Made by a program: the position numbers and the translations under genes. From Robiginitomaculum sp. (GTDB taxonomy: Bacteria; Pseudomonadota; Alphaproteobacteria; Caulobacterales; Maricaulaceae), in assembly GCA_021647375.1 (NCBI GenBank), contig JAKIUV010000065.1:1-16126 (forward strand): 16,126 nucleotides of DNA, read 5' to 3'. The notes beneath the pieces were generated by a model. That model saw only the letters and a program-made list of their open reading frames with translations, was not told where the DNA came from and did not search any database. This document shows, in pieces, positions 7,901-13,760 of this stretch (position 1 is its first letter; the number at the start of each line of letters is the position of its first letter).

Positions 7901-7940
7901 GTGCTTCGGCTTCTTTAGGATTAAAGCTTTTGTCCAACAT
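4932..7940 (-). CDS. valS: Valyl-tRNA synthetase with two internal insertions
   Basis: 1002 residues from ATG 7940 (MLDKSFNPKEAEARIYKKW). A longer in-frame reading to 8012 would run through the upstream hairpin and lacks family similarity. The enzyme charges tRNA-Val with valine and edits mischarged threonine. The class I signature is HMGH at 54-57 after PPPNVTG, and KMSKS is at 650-654. The editing (CP1) domain contains TTRPETMLGDGAVAVHP. The catalytic core shows QPWCISRQLWWGHRVPAW and DPDVLDTWFSSGLWPF. The C-terminus is a tRNA-binding coiled coil ending LEKLQAALDNLPD. Two segments are foreign to the family: residues about 405-452, which contain a palindromic repeat element read in frame, and the long stretch between Pro493 and Arg570. 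All motifs and the frame are intact, so the gene is probably functional. It follows popZ on the same strand, with a hairpin in between. Confidence 0.96.
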   Translation of the reverse strand: MLDKSFNPKEAEARIYKKWEDDGAFEPRPAKDTDTKDDNYSIVIPPPNVTGNLHMGHALNNTLQDILIRYNRMLGKAVLWQPGMDHAGIATQMVVERQMAEAGEPRRTEIGREAFIKKVWEWKEKSGGNIEKQTRRLGASCDWSRTRFTMDKGLSDAVRKVFVQMYNEDLIYRDKRLVNWDPHFQTAISNIEVENVERDGFFWHFKYPLEDGETYEYVEKDEDGNVTLRETRDYISIATTRPETMLGDGAVAVHPSDERYAPIVGKKVLLPLAGRYIPIITDRYPDPDKGSGAVKITGAHDFNDYEVAKRHNLPMHVIMDEKARMKASDIMPEKYVGMDRFEARKAVVADIDALGLLEKIEDHKAAVPIGDRSGVVIEPMLTDQWYVDAKKLSVDAVAAMNAGHSGDNKTPSSSSAHPHESGEPVQNIKRAPEALTSSAGSPVKHGMSGGKGSAKFIPPNWKKTWDQWMNDIQPWCISRQLWWGHRVPAWHGPLKANDLLTSKENSDRKIFVAMTEKEALLQAEEYYNTGIENVGVQVVEQRQIQDYEASLSMFGSSFPGSHIKNYYIYRDPDVLDTWFSSGLWPFATMGWPEQTDELDRFYPTSTLVTAFDIIFFWVARMMMQGLHLTGEVPFKDVYIHALVLDEHGQKMSKSKGNVVDPLVLIDQYGADALRFSLAAQAAQGRNIRLSEPRIEGYRNFGTKLWNAAKFMEMNECTSDPDFDYTKCQLGYNLWAIAKVIETQKSVERALKDYRFNDAADAIYKFAWGSFCGWYLELSKPILNGDNPEQISETRAAMAWVFDNILKILHPFMPFITEELWQKTAARETDLILAPWPEYDLGKTNQNALNDIDWLIELVTSLRSARAEMNIPPSKKAPMIIVGASGETRERVELYYPSIAPLARIDGFEFADSIPDGSLQTIVEEATFALPLSGLIDLDAERARLSKDMGKVEIEIKKIDGKLGNKNFTDRAPAHVVEQEHTRRAAYTLELEKLQAALDNLPD
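6234..6461 (-). other. A+T-rich extra segment inside valS
   Basis: Between GP (residues 492-493) and RDPDVLDTW (from 570) there are 76 residues, where ordinary alphaproteobacterial ValRS as I know it has about 30. The extra residues include LKANDLLTSKENSDR and a longer run rich in Q, S, Y and I ending NYYIY. My count over 6241-6460 gives about 37% G+C, against roughly 57-63% in the 60 bases on either side. It has no obvious palindrome and is therefore different from the element at 6591-6701. It may be a second acquired insert or a fast-evolving loop. Confidence 0.6.
6591..6701 (-). mobile_element. Palindromic repeat element (family A, copy 1) inserted in frame in valS
   Basis: The 111-bp quasi-palindrome has 15-bp terminal inverted repeats matching at 14 positions (6591-6605 versus 6687-6701, CCGCTCATCCC core). 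Each arm is a hairpin: ATCCC...GGGGAT on the left and TCCCCACTTTCGTGGGGA on the right. The centre is a perfect stem GAGCGCC-TCT-GGCGCTC followed by CTTTATG, matching the centre of the intergenic copies at 13618-13735 and 15919-16060. It encodes residues 414-450 of ValRS (37 codons, no stop). The segment is absent from ordinary ValRS, which passes directly from the editing domain to the PPNW motif. Confidence 0.85.
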
Positions 7941-7950
7941 GTCGTTTCTC

Positions 7951-7985
7951 ACATAAATAAACCGCCCTCTATCACAGAGAGCGGT
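7951..7985 (-). terminator. Hairpin with U-rich tail between popZ and valS (terminator or attenuator)
   Basis: On the minus strand, ACCGC-CTCT pairs with AGAG-GCGGT (7985-7961) in a ten-pair stem with one mismatch and a 5-base loop, immediately followed by TTTATTTATG. The tail ends 10 bases before the valS ATG. It has the form of an intrinsic terminator, though with an interrupted U-tract. Since it lies after popZ and inside the valS leader, it could end popZ transcription, attenuate valS, or both. No T-box-like structure was recognised, and T-boxes would not be expected in this group. Confidence 0.5.
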
Positions 7986-8036
7986 TCGTTCGTTTAACGC
8001 GCTTGCGCGCACAATTCCAGATATTTATTTACCAGA

Positions 8037-9914
8037 TTATTTACTAGATGAAATCCGCTTGATCTCTTTGGTCACGGCGCGCTGCACCATAGATTTCAGG
8101 TTTTTATCGAGCCATTCTTGTAACATCGGCTTAAGCGCTTCTTTGACTAGTTCGCCAATGGGCGGGCCGTTTTCTTCGATTTGTGCCTGTTCCTGTACGG
8201 CAGAGGTCAAGGAAGCGAAAGCATTGCCCACTTCTTCTTGTGTGTCCGAATCGCTCAGCGCGTCGTCTTTCAAAGGTGTAGCCATGGTTTCGTCCTCTTT
8301 TGTGCTGGTTTGTGGGGAAGGGTTTTCTTGGGGTCTATAAATATCAGGTTGAGCCGATTTTTCTTGGCTTAGATCTTCTTGGGTAAGTTCTTCTTGAGCA
8401 GGGTCTTCCAACAATTGTTGCAGGTCTTGTAGGTCAGAAATCTCGTTATCTTTTGTCGCGGTATCATCGTTCATCCGGTTTGCAGCAATTGCAGTTGCAC
8501 TTGCGGTCAAACTCGTTTCAAGCGCTAATTTTGAAGCAAAATCTGGTGTGTGCAACTCAACAACATCATCAGCATTGCGCTGGTTATCGACCTCTGCTCT
8601 AGTCACCGTTTCGCTAGCTTCGGCAATTTCGCGGGCTATTTGCGCTAATTCACTATCGAGGGCTTCTGGCTCTGTAGGTTCTTCTAGTGCGTCAGCCTCT
8701 GGTTCTATTTCTATACTGTCAAAAGCTGTAGCAGAATCGATTTCCGTAGTGGCTTCCTCTACGCTCGTATCTGCATTCGTATCTGCGCCTAAATCAAATA
8801 TATCGTCTATGTCCAGCTCTAATGCAATCTCATTGTCAAAATGACTTGGCTCAACAAGTGTTTCGCCTAAAACAGCAGGGGTCTCTTTAATATCCGCTTC
8901 GGCTTGTATATCATTTGGATCCGGGATGAGTAAATCATCTTCAGTGAAGTTTCCAAGGGTATCCAATGATATTTCGGCGCCTACTGCAGAGTCTACAGCC
9001 TCCGTGATCGGTTCATCCATTAGATCTTCCAGCAAGGATTTAACCAAATCCATATCTTCATCGGCATCGGCATCGGCATTAATATTGGCATCTGAACCAG
9101 CCTGGCCAGAATCGGACTCAGGTTTAAAATCAGAAGTAGACGCAGGTTTAAACACTTCTCCTTTAACATGCCAATCGGAGGCACTCTCGCTTTCGGCATC
9201 CTCCAAAACATCTTCAAGCAGACCGTCTAAAGGATCAAACTCGGCTGGAGATGCTTCAGAATTACGTTCTGGCGCAGCGAACTTTGTCGTGACATAATCC
9301 GAAGCATCGGCATCCATTACCAAATCCAATGTCTCGTCGAAATCGACAGCGGATGGTTGCTCACCTTCCACATTGCCAGCCAGGCTGGCCGTAACCAAAC
9401 TGGCTAATGGGTCTTCAGCGGAATCGTTTTGTGGGTCGGGCAACGTGACAAACTCTTGAGCTTGTTCAATTGGTGTTGTGGACAGAACATCCTCAAGCTG
9501 AACCAATTCCATAACACCTTCGTCGCCATCAATACCGGTGACAAGTTCGTCAAGTTCCAAAATTTCATCCACCGGGGTTTCATCCTTGCCTGTTTTGGCA
9601 GTGTCCTCGGTAGTGTCTTCAACAGTATCTTGCAAACCGGTCGCTACCAAATCGGCGATTTCAATATCCGCAGGTTCGCACTCATCTATATCAACAACTT
9701 CAGCCCCAGTCGTCTCAGCCCCAGTCGTCTCATCAAGTGTCACTTCATCTGCGAGGTCTGCTTCCGCGCGTATATCCATGCCATCAGCCGCCTGGGCATT
9801 ATCAATCGCCTGTTTTTTTGACAAATCTTCAGCAATGACTTTTCGAATGGAAGACAGGATGTCCTCCATGCTGGGTTCGGTCATTTCATTTGCCAGATTA
9901 GAGTTGTCCGACAT
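8037..9914 (-). CDS. popZ: PopZ-family polar organising protein with greatly expanded acidic linker
   Basis: 625 residues. The N-terminal motif EPSMEDILSSIRKVIAED (about 13-30) and the C-terminal region ELVKEALKPMLQEWLDKNLK with VQRAVTKEIKRI (about 588-621) are the two conserved ends of PopZ (DUF2497). In Caulobacter PopZ the N-terminal helix recruits client proteins, the middle is a disordered acidic linker, and the C-terminal helices oligomerise. The resulting polar condensate anchors the ParB-bound origin. Caulobacter PopZ is about 177 residues; here some 540 residues of low-complexity D/E/T/S/A-rich sequence lie in between. The linker includes the perfect tandem repeat AETTG-AETTG and the run DADADED. 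A GGGGA ribosome site lies 5 bases before the ATG. Position next to valS and behind tolC matches the usual alphaproteobacterial order. Family identity is clear; the linker length is exceptional. Confidence 0.9.
   Translation of the reverse strand: MSDNSNLANEMTEPSMEDILSSIRKVIAEDLSKKQAIDNAQAADGMDIRAEADLADEVTLDETTGAETTGAEVVDIDECEPADIEIADLVATGLQDTVEDTTEDTAKTGKDETPVDEILELDELVTGIDGDEGVMELVQLEDVLSTTPIEQAQEFVTLPDPQNDSAEDPLASLVTASLAGNVEGEQPSAVDFDETLDLVMDADASDYVTTKFAAPERNSEASPAEFDPLDGLLEDVLEDAESESASDWHVKGEVFKPASTSDFKPESDSGQAGSDANINADADADEDMDLVKSLLEDLMDEPITEAVDSAVGAEISLDTLGNFTEDDLLIPDPNDIQAEADIKETPAVLGETLVEPSHFDNEIALELDIDDIFDLGADTNADTSVEEATTEIDSATAFDSIEIEPEADALEEPTEPEALDSELAQIAREIAEASETVTRAEVDNQRNADDVVELHTPDFASKLALETSLTASATAIAANRMNDDTATKDNEISDLQDLQQLLEDPAQEELTQEDLSQEKSAQPDIYRPQENPSPQTSTKEDETMATPLKDDALSDSDTQEEVGNAFASLTSAVQEQAQIEENGPPIGELVKEALKPMLQEWLDKNLKSMVQRAVTKEIKRISSSK
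9701..9730. repeat. Perfect 15-bp tandem duplication inside popZ
   Basis: CAGCCCCAGTCGTCT occurs twice in succession (9701-9715 and 9716-9730) and encodes the doubled AETTG pentapeptide on the minus strand. Together with GGCATC hexamer repeats near 9060-9080 (encoding DADAD), this indicates growth of the linker by replication slippage. Confidence 0.9.
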
Positions 9915-9983
9915 ATCAGTCCCCGCTTTACCTCATCTCCCCACACAATTTGATCATCCTAACTGCGTGTTGTTGTAATGCTG

Positions 9984-10012
9984 ACCATAGAAGAACCCCT
10001 GTGGATTGTCCA
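9984..10012 (-). promoter_or_regulatory. Candidate popZ promoter
   Basis: On the minus strand TGGACA (10012-10007) and TATGGT (9989-9984) are separated by 17 bases, a reasonable sigma-70 pair about 70 bp upstream of the popZ start. The 206-bp tolC-popZ gap is otherwise A+T-rich on the tolC side (10030-10120) and contains a GANTC site (gaatc near 10044) of the kind methylated by CcrM in this class. No strong terminator was seen after tolC. Confidence 0.4.
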
Positions 10013-10120
10013 GCCAGCACTTCTTTCAATTCATGCGCGAATCACTAGAATATACTAATACCTCATTCATAATTATTAACAGCAGGTTTACAATAAAATA
10101 TCGAGAAAATATCAGACAGG

Positions 10121-11863
10121 TTATTCTGTTTTGGGTTTTTGTTTTGTGATGATCAAAATTGGTTCAGGATCAATGAAATCAGGGGCCGCGATTTTGGTGC
10201 CGGGGTCAAATGGATCGTCAATAGTGATAGCGTCAAGGGCACTTTTGGGAATACCAGGTATTTGCTCAATCAGCTTACCTGTAGCATCGTACACTGGTTT
10301 TGGAACCACTGCCTTGGCCAGATCAGAGACATCTTGGCCGACTTTCTCAGCACTGGCAGGATCTGGCAAGAGCGCATTCGCCAAGTCTATTAAATCCTTG
10401 CCGACTTTACCGCCAACAAATTCAAGAGCTTCTGTAGTTTTTTCCGGAATATTGTCCAAGGCGGTCTCTACTGCATCTGGCACATATTTCCCGAAAGAAT
10501 TAACAATAACTGCATTGAAATTATCACGAGGATCATAATTATCGACGGGTAATTGCAGGGAATAAGCATCAAAGCCGCCAATCGTCACCAACATTTGATA
10601 AGTGGCGACATTAAAATTCCGCTCCGCCTGTATCACGGATAATTTGGCGTTCAACAGTTCTTGCTCCGCATCCAACACGTCTAAAGTATTACGGGTGCCG
10701 ACTTGTTGTTCCAACTCAACACCTTCAAAAGCAATTTCAGCAGCTGCAACCTGCTTTTTACTGGCGACAAGTGAACGCTCGGAAGCCACCACCTGCGCCC
10801 ACAGATTGGCCACAGTCTGGTCGACGGCTTGCTCGGTTTCGCGGGTTTCGAATTTCGAGCGAATTTTTGCTTGCTTGGCGGCGCGGACACGGGATTGGTT
10901 CAGGCCACCCGAATAGATAGGAATACGCAATTGTGCCGTAATACTAGCGGATTCCGCGCGCGGTACATTGGCACTGCTTTCGCGCGAACTCTGCAGGGTG
11001 CCGTTTAGGGATAAAGTCGGGCGTCCGGTGGATTTAGCCACCGCAATCGCCGACTGGGCCGCATTTTCATTGTAGCGCGCTGCGATCAATTGCGGGTTGT
11101 TAGCGCGACCTCGGCTTAAAGCTTCGCTTAAGGTGGGGGGTAAAATGTATTGCGGCGGCGCAGTCAGGTTCGCTGGGGCATGGCCAACGAAACGCACATA
11201 AGCTGCGCGGCTCACGGCCAAGCTCGCATCAGCATTTGCCAATCCAATTTCGGATGCGGCCAAACGAGCATCAGCCTGGGCAATATCGGTACGGGTACCC
11301 TCCCCGACATCAAATCTGTCTTGAGCCGCAAATCTTTGCCGGGTCAAAACCCGCACATTATTGCGGCGGATGGCGGCAGCTTCTTCGTCGCGCAATACAT
11401 CCAAATAGGCCGTCGCCGCAGAGAGCAACAGGTTCTGCTCGGCATTCCTAAGACCTTGCCGTGCCGATAAAATCCCGGCTTTAGCCTGTGCCTTCAGTCC
11501 CTTAACCCGGCCACCTTGATACAAGGGTTGGACTATAGATAATGAAGCCGTTTTCGGGCCTAGTGTGGCGTTGGTAGAGTTCACGCCACCAAATTGAAGG
11601 AAGTCAGTTTTGTTCTTGCTACGCCCTATACTGGCATTTGCATTAATCGTGAACCGACCCGCCGCTTGTGCTTGCACATAATTCTCATCAACTTCGCGTA
11701 CACGCGCCCGTTCGGCCATCAAGCGCGGGTTGTTATGATAAGCGGAGACCAGAGCCTGCTGAAAATCCTCGGCCATAGCAGGCACAGCCACAGATAGCCC
11801 TGCCAAACCGACCAGTCCAATACCGATGACCCGCACGGCGCTTGATAGAAAAAAATGTTTCAC
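10121..11863 (-). CDS. tolC: TolC-family outer membrane efflux protein
   Basis: 580 residues from GTG 11863. That start gives a clean signal peptide (MKHFFLSSAV, then a hydrophobic stretch to AMA, cut before EDF) and is preceded by TAGGAA, which overlaps the stop of the upstream methyltransferase. An ATG at 11890 and the open frame further upstream overlap that gene and break the signal peptide pattern. Two OEP repeats are visible. The first contains ATAYLDVLRDE and VGEGTRTDIAQADARLA; the second contains ANLWAQVVASERSL and VGTRNTLDVLDAEQELL. Each supplies strands and helices of the trimeric barrel and periplasmic tunnel. TolC serves as the exit duct of type I secretion and RND/MFS pumps. The 151 residues after LVTIG are much longer than usual and include proline-rich and DLA-containing segments. 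The conserved neighbourhood with popZ and valS is a known arrangement in this class. Confidence 0.93.
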   Translation of the reverse strand: MKHFFLSSAVRVIGIGLVGLAGLSVAVPAMAEDFQQALVSAYHNNPRLMAERARVREVDENYVQAQAAGRFTINANASIGRSKNKTDFLQFGGVNSTNATLGPKTASLSIVQPLYQGGRVKGLKAQAKAGILSARQGLRNAEQNLLLSAATAYLDVLRDEEAAAIRRNNVRVLTRQRFAAQDRFDVGEGTRTDIAQADARLAASEIGLANADASLAVSRAAYVRFVGHAPANLTAPPQYILPPTLSEALSRGRANNPQLIAARYNENAAQSAIAVAKSTGRPTLSLNGTLQSSRESSANVPRAESASITAQLRIPIYSGGLNQSRVRAAKQAKIRSKFETRETEQAVDQTVANLWAQVVASERSLVASKKQVAAAEIAFEGVELEQQVGTRNTLDVLDAEQELLNAKLSVIQAERNFNVATYQMLVTIGGFDAYSLQLPVDNYDPRDNFNAVIVNSFGKYVPDAVETALDNIPEKTTEALEFVGGKVGKDLIDLANALLPDPASAEKVGQDVSDLAKAVVPKPVYDATGKLIEQIPGIPKSALDAITIDDPFDPGTKIAAPDFIDPEPILIITKQKPKTE

Positions 11864-11873
11864 AGCCAAATTC

Positions 11874-12527
11874 CTACAAAGCGAATACATGTTTATGTTC
11901 AAACCCAGGCAAATCGGGAATGTTAGCATCAAATACCGTGCGCTCACCGATTTTGTCATTGGATTTTTTATAGACCTTGACCCGCGATACAGGCCCGTCA
12001 TTGACGGCAACAATGAGCCGTCCATTATTGGCCAATTGGTCTTGCCAAGTCTGGGGAACACTGGCGACAGAACCGCCGACAAAAATCACATCAAACGGCC
12101 CGTGTTCCGGCGCACCCGCCCGAAAATCACCCCGCACAACGGCTGCATTATTTGTGCCACATCGGTCCAATAATTCCGTGGCGCGTGTCACGACTTCCCC
12201 TGTTTGCTCTAGGGCAACAACAGTCTCGGCCAACTGGGACAGCACCGCGACCGAATAGCCGCGTCCACAGCCAATGTTGAGCACAACATCTGTGCCGCCT
12301 ATATCAGCCGCATCCAACATTTTAGCAAAATCTCGTGGCCGCAGCATAAACCGACCATCGCCCAAATCAATATGGACATCGCTATAGGCAAGGGCGACTT
12401 TTGACTTGGGCACAAAACATTCGCGCGGCACAGCCTTAAATGCGGCTTGAATATCGTGATCCGTCACATCATTGGTGCGGATCTGACAATCCAGCATAGT
12501 CTCACGCGCGGCATCAAAATCAAACAT
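11874..12527 (-). CDS. Protein-L-isoaspartate O-methyltransferase-family protein
   Basis: 217 residues, starting MFDFDAARETMLDCQIRTNDV with AAGGA six bases before the ATG. The SAM-binding motif I is VLNIGCGRGYSVAVL (82-96), followed by the acidic VVALE (103-107) and a later DVIFVGGSV strand. AFKAVPRECFVP near the N-terminus is the family hallmark. In bona fide PCMTs the segment before motif I carries the ISQP substrate loop; here the corresponding region reads MLRPRDFAKML, so repair of isoaspartyl residues is uncertain. This divergent branch commonly precedes tolC in alphaproteobacteria. The stop codon TAG forms part of the tolC ribosome site, implying co-translation. It is probably the first gene of the pcm-tolC transcript. 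Confidence 0.82.
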   Translation of the reverse strand: MFDFDAARETMLDCQIRTNDVTDHDIQAAFKAVPRECFVPKSKVALAYSDVHIDLGDGRFMLRPRDFAKMLDAADIGGTDVVLNIGCGRGYSVAVLSQLAETVVALEQTGEVVTRATELLDRCGTNNAAVVRGDFRAGAPEHGPFDVIFVGGSVASVPQTWQDQLANNGRLIVAVNDGPVSRVKVYKKSNDKIGERTVFDANIPDLPGFEHKHVFAL

Positions 12528-12580
12528 AGTGCGTCCTTAAGTACCTCTTTAACAATTGGCCTAGAATTACAATTAACCCT

Positions 12581-12609
12581 CATATAGAGACGCCCCTCCA
12601 ACAAAGCAA
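12581..12609 (-). promoter_or_regulatory. Candidate promoter of the methyltransferase-tolC unit
   Basis: On the minus strand TTGCTT (12609-12604) and TATATG (12586-12581) are 17 bases apart and lie about 55 bp upstream of the ATG at 12527. Spacing and sequence are compatible with a housekeeping sigma factor. The A+T-rich leader that follows contains TTAATTG and TTGTTAA, suggestive of half-sites but not matching a full CtrA site. Confidence 0.4.
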
Positions 12610-12670
12610 TCCCGCAAAACTGTAGGAGTACCATAAAAAAACGCACAATTTGTCGCAGGGATGTTTTGAT

Positions 12671-12775
12671 ATGGCACTAAAATGTACAGCAGTCCTGGTT
12701 GATTGGAAAGTTTGGCAGCCATTTAATTCAGATGAAACACTTTATATTTTAGTAAACGACACAATATTTCAGTGA
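12671..12775 (+). CDS. Possible 34-residue small ORF in the intergenic region
   Basis: ATG 12671 opens a 34-codon frame (MALKCTAVLVDWKVWQPF...) ending at TGA 12773-12775, with AGGGA nine bases upstream. It contains two tryptophans and no signal peptide. Its last codons run into the first two 20-bp repeats at 12748-12807. I recognise no family, and a chance ORF is the more likely reading. Confidence 0.2.
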   Translation: MALKCTAVLVDWKVWQPFNSDETLYILVNDTIFQ

Positions 12776-12807
12776 ACGTCACAGGGTTTCAGTAAACGTC
12801 ACAGGGC
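12748..12807 (+). repeat. Three 20-bp direct repeats with exact 20-bp period
   Basis: Units begin at 12748, 12768 and 12788, with consensus TTCAGTRAACGTCACAGGGY; the first unit is the most diverged and ends ACAATAT. They lie 77 bp upstream of the secreted-protein gene at 12884 and about 220 bp upstream of the divergent methyltransferase gene. Exact phasing near two DNA turns suggests a multi-site operator for a regulator, or residual ends of a lost mobile element. No replication gene is nearby, so iterons of an origin are unlikely. Confidence 0.7.
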
Positions 12808-12831
12808 ATTATCCCGCGTTAAGGGAACCCA
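12804..12831 (+). repeat. Probable solo or decayed arm of the family A palindromic element
   Basis: GGGCATTATCCCGCG followed by GGGAACCCA closely matches the left arm of the copy at 13618-13735 (GGGCATTCCCGCG, then GCGGGAACCCA), differing by a 2-base insertion and a decayed loop. The hairpin is degraded and no second arm is present. It overlaps the end of the third 20-bp repeat. Confidence 0.4.
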
Positions 12832-12833
12832 CT

Positions 12834-12861
12834 TGATTATAGTCACCGCAAATAGTACATT
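12834..12861 (+). promoter_or_regulatory. Candidate promoter of the secreted SIMPL-like gene
   Basis: TTGATT (12834-12839) and TACATT (12856-12861) are 16 bases apart, 22 bp upstream of the ATG, immediately downstream of the 20-bp repeats and the decayed arm. If correct, the repeats occupy about -42 to -101 relative to the -10, a typical activator position. Inference only. Confidence 0.35.
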
Positions 12862-12883
12862 CCTCGAAACTCGGGAGGTCTTT

Positions 12884-13609
12884 ATGCGTGTATTTATTTT
12901 ATCTGCTTTAATGGTGTTGGGGTTTAGTACGGCTGCGTTTGCGCAAGAAGACGAAATCGTTGTGACGGGAACCCGCATTAGTGCAGTGAGTGCGTCTGGA
13001 CGTGGCCCCGGCATAACCGTGGAGAAAAAAGGCGATTTTCTTCTCCTACAGGTCACCATAGAAAACGACAGTCGCGAGCTTAAAACCCGCCTTGTCGAAA
13101 TGGATGCCACCATAAAAAACATGCTTGAGGCAGCCAAAGCCAACCCGGATATTACGTTAAGTTTGGTCGGAAAAGGCAATCTCGTCAGAAGCATGAACCT
13201 GGTTAATTACAGGTCCAACTTGGTTGGGGGTCGGCGTCCAGATACGAGCATGGCTCACTTTAAGGTTAAAACCAACATACCAGAAAATATGGAAGAGGCC
13301 TTTAAACTCTCTGCCAGTCTTGCGGAGTTTGTCGAAGGTGTTGAAGAAGTTGGTCGTACCCAAATATTGGAAAATGAAAGCATTTCGGTCAGTATACTTA
13401 ACCCATCGCAACACAGAGACGAAGTGCGCCTCAAGATTATTAGCGAAATTAACACAACAATCGAAGCGCTTGGCGGGAATTATAGGGCGATTATTTCAGG
13501 ACTTGACGGCCCGGTAAAATGGGCGCGTTCAGGGGACTTTAACCTCGCATTTTATATGGATTATTCTTACGAAATCATTCCTGCATCACTAACCACTTAC
13601 GAACAGTAA
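12884..13609 (+). CDS. Secreted SIMPL (DUF541)-like protein with TonB-box-like N-terminus
   Basis: 241 residues from ATG 12884, with GGGAGG five bases upstream. Residues 1-20 are a Sec signal peptide ending AFA before QE. Directly after it comes DEIVVTGTR (23-31), which is the consensus TonB box of alphaproteobacterial TonB-dependent receptors. There is no plug or barrel; the protein ends only about 210 residues later. The remainder alternates short strands and helices. An early strand reads GPGITVEKKGDFLLLQVTIEN, followed by a helical stretch DATIKNMLEAAKANPDITLSL. A later part, NPSQHRDEVRLKIISEINTTIEAL, ends in a strand YSYEIIP. That order resembles SIMPL-domain proteins, whose function is not well defined. 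The SIMPL assignment is by pattern only; a soluble periplasmic partner of TonB or a receptor is conceivable. It converges with the hydrolase gene downstream. Confidence 0.65.
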   Translation: MRVFILSALMVLGFSTAAFAQEDEIVVTGTRISAVSASGRGPGITVEKKGDFLLLQVTIENDSRELKTRLVEMDATIKNMLEAAKANPDITLSLVGKGNLVRSMNLVNYRSNLVGGRRPDTSMAHFKVKTNIPENMEEAFKLSASLAEFVEGVEEVGRTQILENESISVSILNPSQHRDEVRLKIISEINTTIEALGGNYRAIISGLDGPVKWARSGDFNLAFYMDYSYEIIPASLTTYEQ

Positions 13610-13617
13610 CCCCACAC

Positions 13618-13735
13618 CCCGCTTTTATCCTTTAGGGCATTCCCGCGAAAGCGGGAACCCAGTTCTTTATCACGAATGTGCGAGCTACGCTCGCTCTTTA
13701 TGCGCTGGATACCCAGTCGTAGCTGGGTATGATCG
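13618..13735 (+). repeat. Palindromic repeat element (family A, copy 2)
   Basis: The left arm hairpin TTCCCGC-GAAA-GCGGGAA is at 13640-13657, the central stem GCGAGC-TAC-GCTCGC at 13680-13694, and the right arm hairpin ATACCCAG-TCGTAG-CTGGGTAT at 13709-13730. It is preceded by a 23-bp flank (13618-13640, core TTTTATCCTTTAGGGCAT) that also starts copy 3. It lies between the converging secreted-protein and hydrolase genes and may terminate both. The arms pair poorly with each other, so each is an independent hairpin. No coding capacity is evident. Confidence 0.85.
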
Positions 13736-13760
13736 GCTTAAGAAAAGATACATCGAACTC

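Noticed and set aside
6993..7997. Plus-strand open frames of about 146-151 codons opposite valS
   Set aside because: The valS frame carries conserved motifs throughout, and the antisense frames show no recognisable protein or start signal.
7941..8012. N-terminal extension of valS upstream of 7940
   Set aside because: It translates the terminator-like hairpin and has no ValRS similarity; MLDKSFNPKEAE is the expected family start.
8059..9978. Several plus-strand open frames of 90-146 codons opposite popZ
   Set aside because: They are serine-rich antisense shadows of the GA-rich popZ linker and lack ribosome sites; the minus-strand frame has the PopZ ends.
11864..12082. N-terminal extension of tolC into the methyltransferase gene
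   Set aside because: It overlaps conserved coding sequence of the other frame and lacks a signal peptide; GTG 11863 has both a ribosome site and a signal peptide.
12748..12807. CRISPR array
   Set aside because: The 20-bp units abut without spacers, there are only three, and no cas gene is present.
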